The position numbers were made by a program, and so were the translations under genes. The notes under the pieces were generated by a model, which ran no database searches, was not told the DNA's origin, and saw only the letters and a list, made by a program, of their open reading frames with translations. Below, piece after piece: positions 33,191 to 45,652 of a stretch of 64,000 bases of DNA (positions within the stretch are counted from its first letter, which is position 1; the number at the start of each line of letters is the position of its first letter). The stretch comes from Crotalaria pallida (lineage: Eukaryota; Streptophyta; Magnoliopsida; Fabales; Fabaceae), in contig CM075650.1 in the NCBI GenBank assembly GCA_037953625.1, forward strand, positions 145,915,206 through 145,979,205, read 5' to 3'.

Positions 33191-34868
33191 CACTACAAGA
33201 AATTCAGCGATTACCGAGGGTCGAATCCCTCGGTAATAAACCAAAATCCGTCGGTAATGACGCGATACCGACGGCCAACCGACGGCCTCGATTCCCTCGG
33301 TAAAAGTGGCGTTGGTAAAATTTACCGAGGGATTTGCCCTCGATAATTTACAGAGGGTTTTACAGAGGGCTGTTGCTCTCGGTAATATTTTAGAGTTACC
33401 AACGGCTGTAACCCTCGGTAAATTATAATTTGTTACATAGGGCTGTAGCCCTTGGTAAATTTTAGTTTGTTACAGAGGGTTGTAACCCTCGGTAAATGAT
33501 AATATTTTTACGGAGGGCTCTAACCCTCAGTAATTATTTGGATTTTACCAAGGGCTATCTTGCCCTCGGTATTCTTCTTTGGTACAGTGAGCTTGTTTAT
33601 ATATCATGCTCTAGATCAGGTCCAAACCAAAGCAGTTAAAATAAATAAAACTAAAAATTTATAATGCAATTGTTCAAAACAGTGTCTGAACTAATATAAG
33701 GTAGCAACATTAATTGAAATTTGGAATCTTCATACAAGGTAATCAACAAGTTTAGAAAAGGTATAACTGTTGCCAGAATAAATCAATCACCGAAATCTTA
33801 CATTGCATGGATGAATATAGTGATATTAAAATGTAATCTCATTGAAAACTTCTATAAAGAGTAATTGTAAAATTTGAATAAGCGAGTAGTACTATACAAG
33901 TGCTAAATACAAATGCCTCCTCTAATACATATGCCTCCTCTAATTTAATTTATGTTCCCTAGTGCAGTCCTTGTTGTTTTATAAGTGCTCTCTCTTGAGA
34001 GCAGTGAACTTAGCAGCTATGTCATTCAACAATTTTGCTATCTCATCATCTTTAGCCTGCAAAGCAAACCAAGATTTCAAAATAGCAACAACATATGGAA
34101 TACTATAATGGATGTGCCATACCAGATTTAATACTTTTCTACTCAGAATTAAAACAAATTTGCATTTTCAAACTATCTCTACATGATAAAAAGACTCATG
34201 GAAAAACATAGCTGAGAGCCTAAAAAAATAAGTAACCTGTTTTGGAAGACTAAAAAACAAGTGCTCAATCAAGTGGCCGTGTGCACTTACTAACATTAAT
34301 GTTAACCTTAGAGTGGCTGACGGTCGTGAGGTTTGAAGCAGAGAGCGGTCTTGGGCAGCGGATGTTGGCAGAGTCGTGAGTGGCAGCCTGAGCGATCGTC
34401 CTGCAAGGATTGAGATCGAGCGACGCTCCTGCTCCAAAGCGCCACTCCTCTATGACTGATGAGTGCTCCCTGCTCCGTTTGCTTATATTTTTTTGTTTAA
34501 AAAATAAATAAACTTACCGAGGGTTCTACCAAGGGCACAAATATTTTCATTACCGAGGGCGATAGAGACGAATATTATAAATTACCCATGGCATGTTGAT
34601 TTTTTTTTACCGAGGGCTAATATCCCTCAGTATTACCGATGACATTAGCCTTTGGTAACACTTTTTTTTATTTAATTTTAATTTTTAATTATTTTCAATT
34701 AATTTAAGAAGAAATTTTCGACAGCAATAGCCCTCGATAATATTTTTAGTTGGCGCCAAAAATATTTACTGTTACCGAGGGCTGACCCTCGATAATGCAT
34801 TATTTATTATCGACGAACTCGAGGATCCTCGGTAACGGGTGTCGGTAATTTACATTATTCTTGTAGTG
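33191..34868. mobile_element. Non-autonomous CACTA (En/Spm-type) transposon
   Basis: Begins CACTACAAGAAAT, ends ATTCTTGTAGTG, and is flanked by AAT on both sides (33188-33190, 34869-34871), the 3-bp duplication expected of CACTA elements. Both subterminal regions (33210-33570 and 34510-34850) are packed with inverted and direct copies of TTACCGAGGG / CCCTCGGTAA, the binding-site-like repeats of this superfamily. No transposase. On the minus strand 34075-33975 reads LQAKDDEIAKLLNDIAAKFT followed by ALKREHL and a stop, preceded by a splice-acceptor-like TTTGCAG: a C-terminal coiled-coil exon, either captured or a remnant of the element's own gene. Confidence 0.92.
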
Positions 34869-35128
34869 AATGAACCTAACTTTTCGAGTAGTATTGGAAG
34901 AAAATGCATGATAGAAAAAATGTATGAATATGAATTTAAATGAGTATTAACTATAAATAAAACATTATACATGTTACATCTCAAGTTCGACTTTGCGAAG
35001 TGGCATTTACGTTATTAAACACTTGATAATTAGAGTTACATCGCCTATAATGATCTAACTCAAATAGCCTTAGAGACTTGTTAAATAAAATAAAATTAAC
35101 ATCACGTGCCATTCATGTTATTTATGTA

Positions 35129-35467
35129 CTCTCACCATCTCAAAAAATTAATAAAACTCTCAAAAATAAATAAAATAATTAATAAACTTTTAATATTTTG
35201 TTTATCAAATTAACCAATAATTATAAAACCAATCATTTTTTTGTACATATAAAATCAATCATTTAATATATCATTAATATTTATCAATTTTTTTTTAAAT
35301 ATAGCCTTACTTGATTATCTAATTATAAATTAAAGAATATAATTTTTAATTTATTTGTTCACTGAGAAAATATTGATTTTGGACAATATTTTATAAAAAA
35401 TTTTATTTAACTTTTTGTGATGAAAGTTTAAAAAAAACAAAACAAAACCTTTTGAGATGAAGGAAAT
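35129..35467. mobile_element. Stowaway-like MITE, degenerate
   Basis: Left end CTCTCACCATCTCAAAAAAT and right end CTTTTGAGATGAAGGAAATA are imperfect inverted repeats next to TA. AT-rich interior. Confidence 0.5.
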
Positions 35468-35628
35468 ATAATATCTTAGTTAATCGATGATCACCAACAA
35501 GCAAAAAAAAAAAAAAAAAGAAGAGACCTCCCTCCTCTCATTTTAAGAGTCTCCTAGGGTGCCACATAAGTGTAGTATTGACCACCATATTTTGTGAGTG
35601 GTGGAAGCTCTATGGACAAATTGAGACA

Positions 35629-35693
35629 CCACATGTGGCTACAACTTCATCTCGTCACTCGAATATTGAAAAATAGCTCCCACATATATATAA
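35629..35693 (+). promoter_or_regulatory. Promoter of the 35754 gene
   Basis: A palindromic E-box-like CCACATGTGG lies at 35629-35638 and TATATATAAG at 35684-35693, about 60 bp before the chosen ATG, a typical distance for a plant TATA box with a short leader. Confidence 0.5.
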
Positions 35694-35753
35694 GTAGTAA
35701 TGTTCTTAACACATTGTTGGGTGCCAATTAATAAATCAATATTAGTAGCCAAA

Positions 35754-36233
35754 ATGGGACTTGGGACTCTGCCATTGACTCCTCCTTATAGTAGTTTCCC
35801 TTCAAATTCAGGACTTGCACATAACATCACTAATGGGAGGAACAATAGAAACTTGAAATTCTCAGTTTCAGCTAAACAAGAGAAGGAAGAAACAAAGAAG
35901 AGCAAGCAATCTTTGTTTAGCAGTGTCACTGAAGCTCTTGATTTTTCTCAAGTGAGATCTGCAGAGGATGCTCAACTTTTAGAAGAAGCTAGACAAGCCA
36001 CAAAGTCTGGAGAAAGGATGAGCAGAGAACAGGTATATAATATATATGCTCTTTTTTCAAGACATTATTGTTAACATAAAATAGCAAATTTTGTGTATCT
36101 CTTCATTCATTGCAATCCCTGGCTGCTAACTAAATTTTCATATTTTCATACAGTATGGAGCTCTTAGAAGGAAAATTGGAGGGACATACAAGGATTTCTT
36201 CAAATCATATGTTGAAGGTACTATCTTGTTATT

Positions 36234-36283
<50 letters not shown>

Positions 36284-36820
36284 GTATTTTTATCTTTCAA
36301 ACAAACTTAACTACTAGACATAACAAATATATGCCTACTCCTTTGTCATCAATTAGTCTAGCATACCATATTCTTAATTTGTTTTGCTAATGAAATTGTG
36401 TAAAAGAGATGCTCTTCTACTAGTATAATAGAAGGAAAAAAACTTTTAAGAAAATATATATTAACCAAAAATCTTAATAAGTTTTTAGGTCTCTACTCTC
36501 TACGCTTACATATAATTTTTTTCACATAATTCTTTACTAATGTGTGTCTTCAAAACTTATACTTGAATTTCAAATACAATTCCATATGTTTTTTTTTACT
36601 GAATTTTGGTTTAATTAACTTAAACAAACTTTTTTTTTGCCATTGAGCAGTGGATGGAGAATATGTTGAAGAGGGATGGGTAGACAAATCGTGCAAGGTA
36701 TGTAAAAAGGACACAAAGGGCGAGCCAAGGCAAGTAGACAAGTTAGGAAGATATGTTCATGTAGCATGCCTAGAGAAGTCAAACACTGGGAACTTCTTTA
36801 CCAAACTATTCTCATGGTGA
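35754..36820 (+). CDS. Probable plastid protein with CxxC...HxxC motif, three exons
   Basis: Exons 35754-36032, 36154-36217 and 36651-36820, all with GT-AG introns (CAG|GTATAT, ATACAG|TATGG, GAAG|GTACT, GAGCAG|TGGAT), give 170 aa. The first 40 residues are rich in Ser, Thr, Asn and Gly with few acids and end FSVSA, as in a chloroplast transit peptide. Residues 41-114 are charged and helical (EEARQATKSGERMSREQ, then YGALRRKIGGTYKDFFKSYV). The C-terminus has C129, C132, H151 and C154 (CKVC...HVAC), a possible treble-clef metal site. An upstream in-frame ATG (35700) adds 18 residues, but the downstream ATG has the better context (AAAATGG). AATAAA follows at 36923. I do not recognise a named family; plant-specific stromal or thylakoid protein is an inference. 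Intact and likely expressed. Confidence 0.85.
36233..36282. repeat. (TA)n microsatellite in intron 2
   Basis: About 25 uninterrupted AT/TA repeats just after the donor of intron 2 of the plastid-protein gene. Confidence 0.95.
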
Positions 36821-36922
36821 AGGGTCATCATGAATAATGGCATGGTTGGGAAGGTTTCTCTTTCTCATTTAATTTAGTCATACAACCCAAGAAGTCTAAT
36901 TATTCATCCAAGTCTCAAATCT

Positions 36923-36928
36923 CAATAA
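36923..36928 (+). terminator. Polyadenylation signal
   Basis: AATAAA 103 bp after the stop codon of the 35754 gene, followed by a T-rich region. Confidence 0.5.
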
Positions 36929-37044
36929 AGATATATTCAGCCTTTGTATTGTTCTATATATACAAGAATGAAATTTTATTTTATTTTCCTCATTGGCCAA
37001 ATGAAATTATAGATATCTTGTGCTATACTAGTTATATCAAGATA

Positions 37045-37240
37045 TGACTAGTGGAGGCTAACACAAATGGACGGGGTCTATGTCCCTTAAACATGTGATC
37101 ACGGGTTTGATCATTGACTCATGCGAATGGAAAGAGTGCCTTGTTAGGAGTGTCGAGTGCCACCTTTGAAAAAGACCAATCGATGTGCGAACGGATTAAT
37201 TGCGCGATTGAATATCATAGGTTCATAAAAAAAAGTTGTG
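37045..37240 (+). mobile_element. tRNA-derived SINE with 8-bp target duplication
   Basis: Flanked by TCAAGATA on both sides (37037-37044 and 37241-37248). The 5' part has pol III-like boxes (AGTGGAGGCTAAC; CACGGGTTTGATCATTGAC), followed by a tRNA-unrelated body (GGAAAGAGTGCCTTGTTAGG) and a short A-rich tail. Length of 196 bp fits a plant SINE. It lies about 220 bp downstream of the plastid gene. Confidence 0.75.
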
Positions 37241-37993
37241 TCAAGATAGAATTTATCATCTTTGCGAGAAACAATCAATATTACAGTCTCTACGTAAATT
37301 AAAACTATTGGGATTGCAAGTCCTAAGTAAACTTTGTCCTAATTTAAGTCATGGGTTTATGTTATCTGCTATGAGATTTGTTTATTAAAACTAATGGGAT
37401 TGCACACATACATCCTCCTAATTCTCAGAGATATATATATCTAGAAGAAAAATCGAAAATCTTTTCGCATCGACATTTGTTTATTTGGTTTCTTATAACA
37501 AATCGTAAGTTCAATATAGTAACTGAAGTCTGTTAATAAACACTAGAGTATAAAGTATGTTGACATGGCTTAAGAAAATGACAATGAATTTAGAACTCAT
37601 AACAGAATGTCCACCAAATAAGAAGGGGCAATCAAGACCAAGGAATCTAGTACTCTAGTTTGCAAATCAAGAACGGCAATTTCAGTCAGAAGTTACGAGT
37701 CACGAAGTGGAAGGTGTGTTATATGTCGCCAAGTAAGTAGTATTCTCCCAAGTTCAAAGCATTCTGATATCCGATTCTCAAAATATAAGTGTGGCAGGAG
37801 TTGCGTTAGTGATATACGTACATTGGTTCTATTTAGCATTATTGAAATAACTACCGTTCAAAAACTCATTTGCTACATTAAGCTTTGTTAGGAGATTAGC
37901 CCCCGAAAAGGTTAGACAATGTCGAAAGGATTAGTCACCAGTTGCGCGGTAGATACTTGGAAAACAAAAAAAGAAAAAACCATTATTTTTTAT
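37241..37993. other. Intergenic, no gene seen
   Basis: No coding or repeat structure recognised. Confidence 0.4.
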
Positions 37994-38232
37994 TATATCC
38001 TCATAAAAAAAAAGCTAGTAAAACTTTGAAAAATTAACAAAATTAAGGGGACATATATTTAATGTTTAATCTTTCAAATCAACCAATTACAAAACCAATT
38101 ACTTAATGCATTTTTAATTGACTAATCAATTATATATTAAAAAATAGAATTTTTTTATTCACTATTTTGACTTTGATTTGAGATAATAATTTTTGAAAAT
38201 TTTCGCTAGCTTTTCGGATGAGAGAGTAATTT
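37994..38232. mobile_element. MITE remnant
   Basis: AAGCTAGTAAAACTTTGAAAA at the left and, reversed, AAGCTAGCGAAAATTTTCAAAA at the right are inverted repeats about 200 bp apart around an AT-rich centre. Confidence 0.5.
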
Positions 38233-38581
38233 TTAGCTGTATACAACTCCAATGACCAGTGTTAAGGGGTGAATCCATTTTTTATTGGCTTAATTACTAA
38301 ATTCTATGTAAAACTTGCGAATTTTGAATTTTGTTTTGGTGCATGTTTTTATAAGTCGCTTTGATCTAAATTGTCATATTACTTGACCCAATGAAGGCAG
38401 TGTCTATCATGCTCATTAGTGAGTTTGAAAATGTTAACTTGCAGTAAAAAAACACGGTAAAAAGTAAAATGAGACAGTAAAAAAGAAAAAATTACCCTAA
38501 CTATTACCTTGCAAATAAGTCCCTCCAACCGGTTAAATCTAAATAGAAGTAAAAGGAAAAAAAAAATCTCAGATCGGATCT

Positions 38582-39578
38582 TCTTCTTCGTTCCATGGAT
38601 CGGAGCTTCTCTTGCTTCTTCTTCCTTCGTTTTCTTCGTTCTCGGTGTGCTGTTGCCTTCGTTGCTTCGTGGTTCCTGCTTCGTGTAAGGGCGTGATCGC
38701 TTCTTGCTTCTTGCTTCTCGGTGTTCTTGCTTCTTCTTCGTCTCAGACCGCGAGCTACCACCAAAGAGAGGCCAAGGTCTCCATCTCATCTCAGACCGGC
38801 ATCCTTTTCATCACATAGTTTGGAGGTATACGAACTTCACCTTCATTTTTCACAGATGTTGTTTGCTATTTATGCATTAGGTTTAGTGTTTTCAATTCAA
38901 TTTGTTGTTCCCAAATCCCTAAATCCCTAATTCAATTATGTTGTTCCCAAATCCCTAAAGTTCCCAAATCCCTAAAGTAAACATAATAATGCTAGTGTTA
39001 GAGAATGTTAAGGGCATTACTTATTAGGTTATGAGTCTTGTGTTTGTGCTATTCAATTCTTCATATGTGTGCTGTCCCATTCCTATTCTGCCTTGTTGCT
39101 GCACCAAATGCTCCCTTAGTGTTAATAGCTATATAATGAGATCCTCCCTCTCTTATTGGTTTTTTTTTTTTTTTATAAATTCACTTTCTTATAAAATCCC
39201 TCCTGATAAGAATAATGAGGACCTCCCTCTCTTAATTATTAAATTTGACTGCTTATCATAGTCGATTATTTAAACTCAATATTGGAGTATTTTTATGAAT
39301 GCAGGAGTAACATGATGGATGTTGCTGACAATCTGTCTGCAGCGAAGAAGAATGAAATCCAACACTTAATGCATCTGGTGCAATTGGTTAGTTTACTACC
39401 TGAATGTGTGCATGCTAATCAAATTACGCTGAAAGTGGACTACAAAATGAAACTTATTCACTGGTCGAAGGAATTGTACGTTGAGTCATTTGACACAACA
39501 TTTTCACACGAAATTTTGTCCCTGGTTATCCTGTCTCAACCACCTAGGACAGAGATGCTCTTCTTCCTTCCAGTCTAG
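38582..39578 (+). CDS. Hypothetical two-exon gene, weak
   Basis: A CTTCTT-rich leader (38582-38825) ends at a donor-like GGAG|GTATAC and an acceptor-like GAATGCAG lies at 39304. Eight bases later an ATG (39312) opens an 88-aa frame, MMDVADNLSAAKKNEIQHLM followed by HLVQLVSLLPECVHANQITLKVDY and ending PRTEMLFFLPV. The first 25 residues look like a real soluble helical protein; the rest is less convincing and may be read-through into an intron, since GTTAGT follows VQL. I do not recognise the family. It could be a gene fragment. Confidence 0.35.
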
Positions 39579-40569
39579 TTCTGTTCTGTATTACAACGTT
39601 TCATATTTTTCCTAATTTTCATTAGGAGTTTATTTTGTAACCGTAGTTTTAAATTGCAGTCACCATTGTGGTTGCAGTTGTGTGGCAATTATCAATATTT
39701 TGGAGCTAGAAAAGCTATTGCAGCCACAATTGTGGTTATGAAGACCATTATGGCAATATTGTGGCTGCAGCTGTAGTAGCGGATTGCAACATAAAACCCT
39801 ATTTAAAACTCGATGATATTGCCAACATTTCTCCTCCTTTGATGTGTAGAATCCAGAAATAGTTATATTCACATCTCTATTGTCCACTGATGCTAATTGT
39901 TACAGAATCATAGTGCAAGTCCTGGCCCAGACTTCCTCTGCATAAAAATAAATGTCACAAAAACAATCAAGTGACAAAGGCCGTGAATTCAATTGACTTT
40001 ATTTTACACTAGAAAAAAAATTGATCGTATAAAGTTGGAAAGCTGATGTCTTGAACTTGGAACAAAGGAAATTTGGCATGCAACAAAAGAAAATGTTTTA
40101 AAAGATTTGAGGCTTCCTTTATGCTCCAAGTTTTTGTTCTGGCCTTTTGTGTTATTTCTCTAACTACCATCTCATTCTGAAGGGAGAGGAACATAATCAA
40201 ATGGTTCGCAAACGATCGCAAACGATACAGGTGATGGACACACATTCTTAATTTTGTTATATGCTAGTCATGATATAGCACCACAAAGTTAGAATCAGGT
40301 GATTTCAACATCAGTAGCATATTTGATGTGGCATGTGATATGTAAAAATGGTTTTAGGTCCACACCTCTCTTTCAAGTGTGTTAATATGATACAAATTTA
40401 ATGTTGTAAATTAACTAATTTTTCGCATACAAAGGACATTGGTTAATTGTATCTAAACGTATTTTTGGAAACTTGCTACGGAAATGAAAAATATTTCATT
40501 ATGATAACATTTTTCTATCATGAATTTCAAAAAATAGCATTGGAAAAAATTTGAGTTGGATATTTAAAT
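39579..40569. other. Intergenic; CACAATTGTGG-type repeats
   Basis: At 39659-39790 are several imperfect copies of CACAATTGTGG / GTGGTTGCAG words on both strands, a short foldback-like repeat. Otherwise nothing recognised. Confidence 0.4.
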
Positions 40570-41345
40570 AATTATAATAGGAGGGAGTACTAATAATTGC
40601 TCTTTCAAAATTGGATATAAACAACAAAAAAAACCACTCTATTACTCTTATATTTACAATCGAAGAAAATATTAATAACTTATGAGTTATGTCCGTGTAT
40701 ATAAGACCCATTTCGATGACTTTACGTCCATTCAGAAAGTATATTAATTTAATTAATAGTATTCATAATGTCAATTTTGGATATATATTTATAAAATTAT
40801 TCCTATTAATATTATTACAAATCTAAAAAATGTTAAATAAATATGGGTATTTTTCAATAAGTAATTAATCACCATTTAAATTTGGTATAGGGTATTATAC
40901 ATATGAACAAAAAAAAATGTCAAAAAGGTATTATTTTTGGGGACGGAGGGAATACAATTTAATACTCCCCTTGGTCTCATTTTTAAGGAAAAAAAAATAA
41001 CTTCACAATTATTAAGGAGGTTAGTTAAGTGCATTTGATTTTCTCAAATTCATAAAAAAAAACTAATTTAGTAAACTTACATTGAGAATGAAATAAAAAT
41101 TAAATGAGTCAACCACTTTGTAGGGATAGGAATGATTGTTTGTGGAAAAAAGTAATTAATGATCATTGATAATATATGATCTCAAAAACATAAACAAGGA
41201 CAAAATAAAAATATTAAAAGGATCTTATTTTAAGGCATGTTTTAGGAAAATAACATTGAGAGTGAAAATTGTGACATAATTAAGTCTTATTGAAAATTGC
41301 TAAATGGTTTTATAAATAAGGACAAAAATTAAATGCAAAAAAAAA
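40570..41345. mobile_element. Truncated Stowaway-like MITE ends
   Basis: GGAGGGAGTAC (40580), GGGACGGAGGGAATA (about 40940) and TACTCCCCTTGGTCTCATTT (40973) are typical CTCCCTCCG-type MITE tips, but their partners are missing or too decayed to join, so these are fragments of several copies. Confidence 0.45.
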
Positions 41346-42529
41346 ATCTTGAACCGGTTGGAAACCAGCTGCTTAGGTGACAGATCTCTTATGATAGCCG
41401 TTTATTGTCTGCAAGATTTAATCAAACGGTCCATCCTTTTCCACCAACTGTACAAGGGAGCACGCTACATATTCCACCTCCACTGAAAGCTACTGCGCAT
41501 GGAAACTTAAAACGAGGAATGCGCATATTAGACCTTGCCCCCAATGAAAACCATTGATTCATTATTAGATGTTGCCTTAACATTGGGTCACGTTAGCCAA
41601 ATTTTAAAAAAAGTGTGTTTTTTTTTTTTTTTTAAATTTTAGTAATCAAAATAGAGTAGGTAGATGCGTGTTATCTAATGGATTGAGATTATTTTTTTAA
41701 TATTTTTTTTTTAAAAAAAAAGCAAAAGCAAAGAGAAAGTTGAGAGAGGGTTTTGATTTTAGGGTGTTACTATCATGCAATCAAAAATTGAATGGTTGCT
41801 ATGCAACCCATTGTTAAACCAATAAAACCTTGTCACCTAAGATATGTATGCCACATCATTACTTAAATTAGTTAAAATTAAGTTTTGCAATTTAGTCCAA
41901 CATAAAAACTAGATTATTGTAATTTAGTCTTTTGTACTTTTAGACAAATTATAAATTTTAATTTTTTTATATAAAAAAAATTCTTAAACTCATAACTCAT
42001 CTTCACTTCTCAAAGGACTAAAATTTTAATTTACTATTTAAGTTGGACCAAATTGCAAAAAAATTAAATTTGACTATTTCAAATGATGACATGACACAGA
42101 TAAATTAAATGACAACACTCTAATTTTGAATTAACTCAACATTAACTCTTGGTTTTGAAATTATATTCCTCGTATTTATTTATATATACACTTTTATTTT
42201 TTATTACATATTCGATGTGGAACTCGAAATCCTAATGAAGTAGTGTTATGCTTGCAACAGCGCAGCTATGAAACATCATTCATCCCCTAACACCTTCCAT
42301 GCATGTCTCCTTATTCATGCCCCCTTTCTGTAATTACATCAAGAAAAATATAAATGGTACAAAGCTGGTCTTGCATACCAAACCATGAATTTGCTTACCA
42401 TTTTCCAGTAAACAGAGACTACCACATGCTGTGATCACACTAGAAAAGGTACAATGATTTGGTAGGAACTAGAAAGCTAGCCTTCATTGCGCATCTATGA
42501 CTATGAGAAGATTCTTAAGGCTTTTCCCC
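41346..42529. other. Intergenic, no gene seen
   Basis: AT-rich with long A or T runs (41621-41720). No supported coding. Confidence 0.4.
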
Positions 42530-42917
42530 TCATTCACAATAATATTGGCAATATGCAATCACCATGGTAGTCCACAATATTATATCTTTCTCTTCCATTC
42601 TATTAAACACCTTCTCTCCAGCTTCAAGTGACTCACATTTGGCATATATATGCACCAGCAAGGGCATTCGATGCACTAATTGCCTCTGCATCAAATCCAC
42701 ATATTTCAAAGCCAATCATTGAGTCTCTAATAAGAATTTCAGTTACTTCTAAGCAAAAATCTAGTTGAACAGAATGTGTAAACATTTGGTTTAACATCAT
42801 TACAGCACATTCTCGTGAACAGTTCCAAAGCTTCAAGGTAAGAACTAGATTGTGAATTGAATAACTAGTAATCATTGCCTTCCTGTTTGTATTAACCACA
42901 TAGCGTTTAGAAACCAT
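42530..42917 (-). pseudogene. PPR (pentatricopeptide repeat) gene fragment
   Basis: Two overlapping minus-strand frames must be combined to read the repeats. The 42917-42633 frame gives MITSYSIHNLVLTLKLWNCS...MFTHSVQLDF and GFEICGFDAEAISASNALAG; the 42715-42530 frame continues LVHIYAKCESLEAGEKVFNR followed by MEEKDIILWTTMVIAYCQ. The pattern matches PLS-class plant PPR proteins, which bind organellar RNA. At least one frameshift, no start, and only about three repeats out of the usual dozen remain. Lies next to the old copia LTR. Confidence 0.8.
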
Positions 42918-43600
42918 GGTTTATTGAGATCATATATATCACTGAGTATCAGTGAACAAGCACGTCCTTTAATTCTCCAATCATGACAATAGTTCTTCAA
43001 TCATGACACAGAACAGAGAAAGAAACATATGAGAGAAAAACACATTCATTCATGAAATTCAAGGGAATTTCAAAGCATGGACCCAAATAAGTTTCTATTG
43101 ATAATCTTTATTTATAAAACCAACGAAGTGAGAATCATGAATTGAAGATCCTTTAAAATACTTACATAGTTAAGATTAAGCACCTGGTAACATATGTCTC
43201 ATTTGTAAATTAAGTCCAACTAAACATGGACATTTGATTAGTTTTTAATGAGCTACTTTCTCATTAATGAAAATCAGTTCACACTTTCATAATCCTTCTG
43301 CCATCATTCTCCGATCTCCCTCAATTTCTCACTCTTTCTCTCATTTTCTTTCTCACTTTCTTGCCATCCAAACAATTATATATAAGTGAATATTAGTGAA
43401 CAGTCATCGTCCAATAGTCATGTGGTTTGTCAACCACTTCTGTTAACAAAGGTAGAGGAGAGTGGCTTTTAAATTATAAAACATTCAACTAATTCTAAAA
43501 GACTCTAATAAGGTTAACTACCATCACATTGAACCCTCTTTAATAAGAATCAATTTTATAAGTTACATGAGCCACCATAGATTATTAAAATAATCTGAAA
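42918..43600 (-). mobile_element. Probable 3' LTR of the old copia element
   Basis: Begins on the minus strand right after the purine tract at 43601-43612 and contains a TATATATAA box (near 43380). Outer end not defined. Confidence 0.45.
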
Positions 43601-43612
43601 ATCTCCCACTTG
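43601..43612 (-). other. Polypurine tract of the old copia element
   Basis: Minus-strand CAAGTGGGAGAT, the usual copia PPT form, lies between the RNase H remnant and the LTR. Confidence 0.6.
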
Positions 43613-43984
43613 AGTCATGCGATGACTTGAAGATTCAACAAACCATAATTATGTACAATAAATGAAACTATCAAATCATAATCTTTAATTAAATTGAAAT
43701 GATGGGATCATGACAATCACAAGTCATTTATAGCAACATGATGCCTTCCATGTATCACATAATCAACTCAACTAAAAATAACTTTTATACATTGATGTAT
43801 TTTGAAGACATAGCTTGTCATCACACTCAAACTATATATATAACATAATGTGGATAACAAATAAACAAAATAGAAACATAACTTTAATTGAATTCACAAA
43901 TGTCATTACAATATGAGCAATATAACCATACATATGTCTATATTCCTTAAATTTTATACTAAAAAGGTCTTGCCTATAATGCCA

Positions 43985-44163
43985 ATAAGTTTAACATGTA
44001 TAATGAATGTTTTGGGTAGCAATCTTTATTAGTTAGTGGATCCCCTATCATCATGTCAGTACTAATATGCTTAATCAACACTCTCTGTTTTCGAACTTCT
44101 TCTTTAACAGTCAGGTATTTCAAATCCATGTGTTTTGCACCCTTAGGTACTTATCATTCTTAG
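43985..44163 (-). pseudogene. Old copia element, RNase H C-terminal part
   Basis: Minus-strand frame GAKHMDLKYLTVKEEVRKQR followed by VLIKHISTDMMIGDPLTNK is the conserved end of copia RNase H (usual GAKHIDLKYL...DLMIADPLTK). It directly continues the 45023-45652 fragment once the 44164-45017 insertion is removed. Frameshifts are present. Confidence 0.75.
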
Positions 44164-45017
44164 TGTTCCAGATTTGTCGCGAGCTAAGGACACTTACCTT
44201 ACATGACCTCTGGAAGACCATCTACGACCTGTAGTAGGGCACTGATGACATGAACCGAGCTTAAACGACCTGCAAGGGAAAGCTTTGAGCTCGGATTGGC
44301 CCGGAGAAGCTCGATGAGAGACCTGATCTATAGAGACTTTTTTCATAAAGTAAATTTCCAGAAAATAGGCAACTCAATATTGAAGATTGATAGCAGATTA
44401 TTATTATATTATCCATAATTATAAAAGATTACTGATTATCTCCTTAATGTTAAAGTAATACGAAGATTCCTCTCAAATATAAAGATTTATCAAGAGAATA
44501 CATAAGATCGAGGAGCCATCCTGATCCTATAAATACCAGCCTCATACTAGGGGTTGAGACACAAAATTCATTCATAATAATACTCATCAGTATACATGTA
44601 CTCATCAGAGTGCAATTTAGCAACGAATGAGCCAAACTCTTATTGTTTGAGAAGATGGCAGTTGTACCTAACCCCACTACAAAGGTTCATCAACCATATA
44701 AAGCTCATCGCCCAACTGTATTGGTGTCTTAACTCCATGATATATCATAAATAATGAGCCACTTCATCCACGAAGGAGATCAAGGCCCCCCCTAAGAGTA
44801 GGGGGCATATTGTTTACTACTCCCAAGGACAGCATTGATCAGTCTTGTTCTTCCCTAATGCACTATTTCAATGTGTTTGATAAAACTATGAAGTCTTGAT
44901 CCCCATAACTTAGTTTGAATGGGTATGTAAGACCGAGAGTTCACTCTTGTCAAATTAAAAATCCTTCATAAGGACCCTCGACCTTAGTATGGACCTCTGT
45001 CTGATTTAAACAGAACA
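44164..45017 (+). mobile_element. Solo LTR (854 bp) inside the old copia RNase H
   Basis: Starts TGTTCC, ends GAACA, flanked by CTTAG on both sides (44159-44163 and 45018-45022). TATAAATACC at 44534 followed by an AC-rich leader looks like an LTR promoter. No PBS, PPT or coding, so a solo LTR of a different family from those elsewhere in the window. Confidence 0.85.
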
Positions 45018-45022
45018 CTTAG

Positions 45023-45652
45023 AGAAGAAAACATCTGCAGAAGTATCACAATACATTCTTAGCAGCCTAACTATACTGCCAACAATGTCAAGACCCAAGA
45101 CAAAGTTTGCAACCACAATAAATGAATAATGGTATCAAAACATGTCACAGATTCAGCCTACATAACGAAAGTAGAAATCACAGATTGTTTTCCACTCCTC
45201 CATGAAATGTCCCCTCCAACTAATAGGAAAACATAACCAAATGTGAATTTCATAGGGTCCACACATCCTGCATAATTTGAATTATAGTATCCAATTACCT
45301 CAAGGTGATTTGACTTTCTGTACATGAGCATATAATCTTTGGAGCCTTGTAAATACCTAAGAATTTTCTTTGCAGCTTTCCAGTAGTCCATTCTAGAATT
45401 ACTTTGATATCGGCCTAACACTCTAACAACTAAATTGATATCCTGTTGAGTGCATGTTTGAGCGTACATCAAACTCCCAACAATTGATGCATAGGGAATA
45501 GACTCCATTTCCTTTCGTTCCAAGTCATTTTGGGACAATACATTTCACTAAATTTATCCCTTTTTAGATTGGAATTGTTCTCAGAGAACATTTTTCCATT
45601 TTGAATCTTTCTAGAACTTTATTGATATAGCCTTTCTGAGACAATACCAATA
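45023..45652 (-). pseudogene. Old copia element, RT end and RNase H fragment
   Basis: One minus-strand frame (45538-45158) reads SQNDLERKEMESIPYASIVG followed by SLMYAQTCTQQDINLVVRVL and later YNSNYAGCVDPMKFTFGYVF and DISWRSGKQSVISTFVM. It aligns with copia polyprotein after the RT (usual SDSDFAG, AISWKS...TMEAE). The catalytic Asp of SDSDFAG is lost. Downstream, RMYCDTSADVFFSK is recognisable in another frame just before the 45017 insertion. The upstream part continues beyond the younger copia at 54114. Confidence 0.85.
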
